Source: JAOUEA01 sp963825685
Lineage (GTDB): Bacteria > Actinomycetota > UBA4738 > HRBIN12
Direction of reading: 5' to 3'
DNA: 64,000 bases
Assembly: GCA_963825685.1 (NCBI GenBank)
Contig: CAWGUD010000016.1
Span: 186,001-250,000 of the forward strand
Shown: positions 61,032 through 64,000 of the stretch, one piece after another
Position numbering within the stretch: position 1 is the stretch's first letter
How the letters are laid out: the number at the start of each line of letters is the position of its first letter
Position numbers and translations under genes: made by a program
Notes under the pieces: generated by a model
What the model was told of the DNA's origin: nothing
Seen by the model: only the letters and a program-made list of their open reading frames with translations
Database searches by the model: none

Positions 61032-62353
61032 GCGAGCGCTCCATCGGTCCGCTCGAGACCCGGATCAGCAGCGCGAGCATGATGAACGTCGCGACCCGGC
61101 TCGACCCCCCGTAGCTCACGAGCGGCAGCGGCACGCCGGTGAGCGGGATCAGTCGCGTCACGCCGGCCACGATCGCGAACGTCTGCAGCGCGAGGATCGT
61201 CGTGAGGCCCGTGGCGAGCAGCTTGCCGAACGTGTCCTGGCGCTCCATCGCGACGCGCAGCCCGCGCGCGATCAGGATCAGGTAGAGCAGCAGCAGCGCG
61301 ACGGCGCCGATCATGCCGAGTTCCTCGCCGAACGCGGCGAAGATGAAGTCGCTGCCGACGTAGGGGATCAGCGTCGGCGAGCCCTGGCCGAGTCCCGTGC
61401 CGACGATGCCGCCGGTCGCCATCGCGAACCACCCCTGCGCGAGCTGGAAGTACCCGAGCCCCGTGACCTTGTCGGGATCGAGCGCATGCAGCCAGGTGTC
61501 GACGCGCGCCTGCACGTGGTCGAACGCGAGGTAGCCGAACCAGGCGCCCGCCGCGAACATCACGAGCCCGAGCCACAGGTAGGCCGCGCGGCCGCTCGCG
61601 ATCCAGAGCATCACGACGAAGACGCCGAAGAAGAGCAGCGACGCACCCAGGTCGCGCTCGAGGAACAGCACCGCGAGCGAGGCGCCCCACGCGAGCAGCA
61701 GCGGCCCCAGATCCTTCACCCGCGGCAGTCCGAAGCGGCCCGACGCCGGCGGCGAGCAACTCCTGCTTGTCGGTGAGGTAGGCCGCGAGGAAGACGACGA
61801 TGAAGATCTTCCCGAACTCCGCAGGCTGGAACGAGAAGGGCCCGACCTGCGCCCAGAGGCGAGCACCGTTGATCTCACGCCCGATGCCGGGCACCACCGG
61901 CAGCAGCAGGAGCACGACACCGATCAGCCCGAGCGTGTACGTGTACGCGTTCAGCTGCCGATCGTCGCGGACGAACCACAGCGTGAGGCAGAACGCCGCG
62001 AGTCCGACCAGCAGCCACATCGCCTGCTCGCGGGCGATCGTGGATTCACCGCGCGCGACCATGATCCGGTAGAGCATCGCGATGCCGAGACCCGCCAGCA
62101 CCGTCGCGGTGGGGTAGAGCACCGGGTCGGCCCGCGGCGCGGTCCAGCGCACCACGAGCCACCCCCCCACGAAGGCGCCCGTGAAGACGAGGCCGTAGAC
62201 GACGAAGTCGCGGGGCGTGCGGCCCTTCAGGCCGAGCCCCGCCATCGCGTACGCCGCGAGCGAGATCGCGATCGCGACGATCAGCAGCCAGAGTCCCGTG
62301 ACCGGTCGGCGCGGCGTGTCGGTGGCGCTCGTGGGGAAGGCGACCTCGCTCAC
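61024..62353 (-). CDS. FtsW/RodA/SpoVE peptidoglycan polymerase, frameshifted
   Basis: SEDS-family glycosyltransferase, about 443 aa and ten or more membrane helices. VGSDFIFAAFGEELGMIGA and GVPLPLVSYGGSSRVATF are the SEDS signatures. Frame breaks at about 61737-61743 (run of G/C), rejoining as VGRFGLPRVKDLGPLLL. GTG 62353 overlaps the repaired pstP stop. Polymerises lipid II with PbpA. Either FtsW-type or RodA-type; the pbpA linkage suggests RodA. Confidence 0.93.
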
Positions 62354-63452
62354 CCGAGCCGCCCCCGGTGCCGCCTCCCTGGGCGGGAGCGCTCTGTTCC
62401 TCGACGTCGGTGCGGATCCGCTCGACGATCGCGAACGCGTCCTCTCGGCTCTCGGCGCTGATGCCGTCGGGGAGGTCGCGGTAGATCACGAGCGCGACGA
62501 CCTCGTCGGCGGGGATCTCGGTCTGCGTGTCGACGTCGCTGAGCGTGATGCCGAGCGGCCGGGCCGGGATCCCTCGGAACACCGCGACGCGGCCGTCGGC
62601 GTCGCCCACGTACCACTGGCGGTCGATGTAGGCGCGCACCGCGAACAGGGCGCCGACGACCACGACGACCGTCACGAGCGTGCCGGCGATCAACCGCGTC
62701 GTGCTCGGTCGCCTCGAGATCTTCGGAAGCTCGCCCGGCGCCGGGTCGCCGTCCTCGGCATGCGCGTCGAGCACCAGCACCGTGATGTTGTCGATGCCAC
62801 CGGCCCGGTTGGCCGCCTTCACGAGGCGGTCGGCGGCACGCTGCGGGTCGGGCTCCGCCTCGAGGATCGCCTGGATCTGGTCCTCCTGCACCATCGAGGT
62901 GAGGCCGTCGCTGCACATCAGCAGCCGGTCGTCATCGAGGAGCGGCACGGTGTCCTCGTCGACCACGACCGTCGGCTCCGTGCCGAGCGATCGCGTGATC
63001 ACGTTCCGATGGGGATGGACCGCCGCTTCCTCGGGGCTGATCTCGCCGGCCTTGACCATGCGCGCGACGAGCGTGTGATCGCTCGTGACCTGGCGCAGGT
63101 CGCCGGCCCGCAGCAGGTAGGCGCGGCTGTCGCCGACGTGGGCGAAGCGCGCGTTGCCGTCCTCGATCATCACGGCGGTCAGCGTCGTGCCCATGCCGCT
63201 CACCTTCGTGTCGGCGACCGAGCGCTCGTGCACGGCCCGGTTCGCCTCGCGCACCTGGTCGGCGAGGGAGCCTTCCCGTTCTCGGAACAGCTCCTCGACC
63301 GTCCCGAGGGCGAGGCTCGACGCGACGTCGCCGCCCCGGTGCCCGCCCATGCCGTCGGCGACCGCGTACAGCGGGTCCTCGACGAGGTAGGAATCCTCGT
63401 TCACCTCGCGGACGCGGCCGATGTCGGTGGCGGCGCCGACCTCGACCCTCAT
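62350..63452 (-). CDS. pstP: PP2C-family Ser/Thr phosphatase PstP
   Basis: Counteracts PknB. PP2C metal-binding motifs ADGMGGHRGGDVAS, GDSRAYLLRAG, CSDGLTSMV and GGIDNITVLV (residues 1-235), then a membrane helix (RLIAGTLVTVVVVVGALFAV) and an extracytoplasmic tail of about 90 residues. The tail frame breaks in a C-run at 62362-62366; adding one base gives a stop that overlaps the FtsW GTG. ATG 63452 overlaps the fhaB stop. Confidence 0.93.
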
Positions 63453-63937
63453 CGCCGGAGCTCCAGCACGGTGGTGCCGACCCGCACGCGGTCGCCCGGC
63501 TGCACCATGGCCGGGGCGGCGAGGCGCTGGTCGTTCACGTACGTGCCGTTCGTGGAGCCGAGGTCCTCGACGTACCACGAGCCGTTCTTCGCGAAGAGGC
63601 GCGCATGCTGCTGCGAGATGAACGTGTCGTCGAGCGCCAGCTCGCACTCGGGCGCTCGGCCCATCACCATGTTGCCGCTCACCGGCACCGTGCGAGGCTT
63701 GGCGCCCTCGGTGTGGATCACGACGGCCGACGGACCGGGCGGCACGGCGGGCTCAGCGGCGGCGCCGCCCTTCTTCGCGGCGCGACGCGACGAACGTGTC
63801 GCCGTCTCGACGCTCAGGCCCCGCACGGCCCAGCGCATCGCCCGCCAGATGAACAGGAGCAACAGCGCGAAGAGGCCGTACTTCAGGGCCGACAGCGCGA
63901 ACGGCGTGACGCTCTGGGCCAGGATCGCAGGCATCAC
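63449..63937 (-). CDS. fhaB: FHA-domain protein FhaB
   Basis: 162 aa: one N-terminal membrane helix (LKYGLFALLLLFIWRAM), linker, C-terminal FHA domain that binds phosphothreonine (NMVMGRAPECELALDDTFISQQHARL, DLGSTNGTYVN). In mycobacteria FhaB (FipA) links PknB signalling to division. GTG start directly before an ATG, overlapping the stop of fhaA. Stop overlaps pstP. Confidence 0.92.
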   Translation of the reverse strand: MMPAILAQSVTPFALSALKYGLFALLLLFIWRAMRWAVRGLSVETATRSSRRAAKKGGAAAEPAVPPGPSAVVIHTEGAKPRTVPVSGNMVMGRAPECELALDDTFISQQHARLFAKNGSWYVEDLGSTNGTYVNDQRLAAPAMVQPGDRVRVGTTVLELRR

Positions 63938-64000
63938 GCCTCTCCCCGGCGGAACACGAGCACGGTGGTGCCGATCGTGATGCGGTCTCCGTCGTCGAGC
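63934..64000 (-). CDS. fhaA: FHA-domain protein FhaA, C-terminal end (partial)
   Basis: Only the last 21 codons are in the window: LDDGDRITIGTTVLVFRRGE, the final FHA strands, ending in a TGA that overlaps the fhaB start. Synteny with the mycobacterial fhaA-fhaB-pstP cluster supports the call. The rest lies outside. Confidence 0.7.
   Translation of the reverse strand, partial: LDDGDRITIGTTVLVFRRGEA

Overview
The window reads as chromosomal DNA of a high-GC actinobacterium. The evidence is strong G/C bias at third codon positions, many GTG starts, actinobacterial signature genes (crgA; the fhaA/fhaB-pstP-ftsW-pbpA-pknB wall-growth cluster; a SigF-type sigma factor with SpoIIE, STAS and RsbW-like regulators), an assimilatory sulfite reductase operon with a cysteine-rich leader, and dense operons whose genes overlap by ATGA or GTGA. 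I see no rRNA, tRNA, CRISPR array, insertion sequence or prophage. I cannot name a genus; an uncultured lineage of Actinomycetota is an inference.

About twenty genes are broken by single-base frame changes, yet the two halves always rejoin into a normal conserved protein. Many changes sit in short runs of G or C, and at several sites changing one base also restores an exact start/stop overlap with the next gene. I therefore treat these as probable assembly errors, not pseudogenes, and annotate each gene across its break.

Layout. 0.1-3.9 kb: small proteins and two tandem secreted PQQ-type sugar dehydrogenases. 3.9-10.7 kb: a lone CoxL-like molybdenum hydroxylase coupled to an S9 peptidase and an NAD(P)-binding protein, then NADP-glutamate dehydrogenase and a zinc-ribbon protein. 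10.74-10.93 kb: a convergent gap packed with DnaA-box-like TCCAC motifs. 10.9-17.1 kb: crgA, a penicillin-acylase-type hydrolase and a heterodimeric ABC exporter, all on the minus strand. 17.2-24.3 kb: lipoprotein, DrrAB-like exporter with a divergent WYL regulator, acyl-CoA ligase, acetyltransferase and a flippase-like membrane protein. 24.3-27.9 kb: a C45-type hydrolase and a run of small membrane or stress proteins (CsbD, MscS-TM). 28-32.3 kb: sulfite reduction and siroheme operon with a leader peptide and attenuator hairpin. 32.4-35.6 kb: Rho-N-like protein, DUF421 pair, DapA-like lyase and proline dehydrogenase. 35.7-43.7 kb: a general-stress partner-switching locus with SigF, STAS, three RsbW-fold proteins (two lacking the catalytic Asn), a SpoIIE phosphatase and small proteins under two close SigF-type promoters. 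43.8-48.1 kb: isocitrate lyase, a delta-60 repeat protein, and a three-gene operon (43-aa protein, ribbon-helix-helix protein, DUF4097 protein) with a near-consensus promoter buried in a double palindrome. 48.1-55.1 kb: hisDCBHAFIG behind a small membrane protein, and HU. 55.1-64 kb: serine hydrolase, duplicated ThyX-like protein, then pknB-pbpA-ftsW-pstP-fhaB-fhaA(partial), which control peptidoglycan growth.

The most interesting parts are the RHH/DUF4097 operon with its operator, the cysteine leader, the stress locus with its degenerate RsbW-fold proteins, and the DnaA-box-like cluster.
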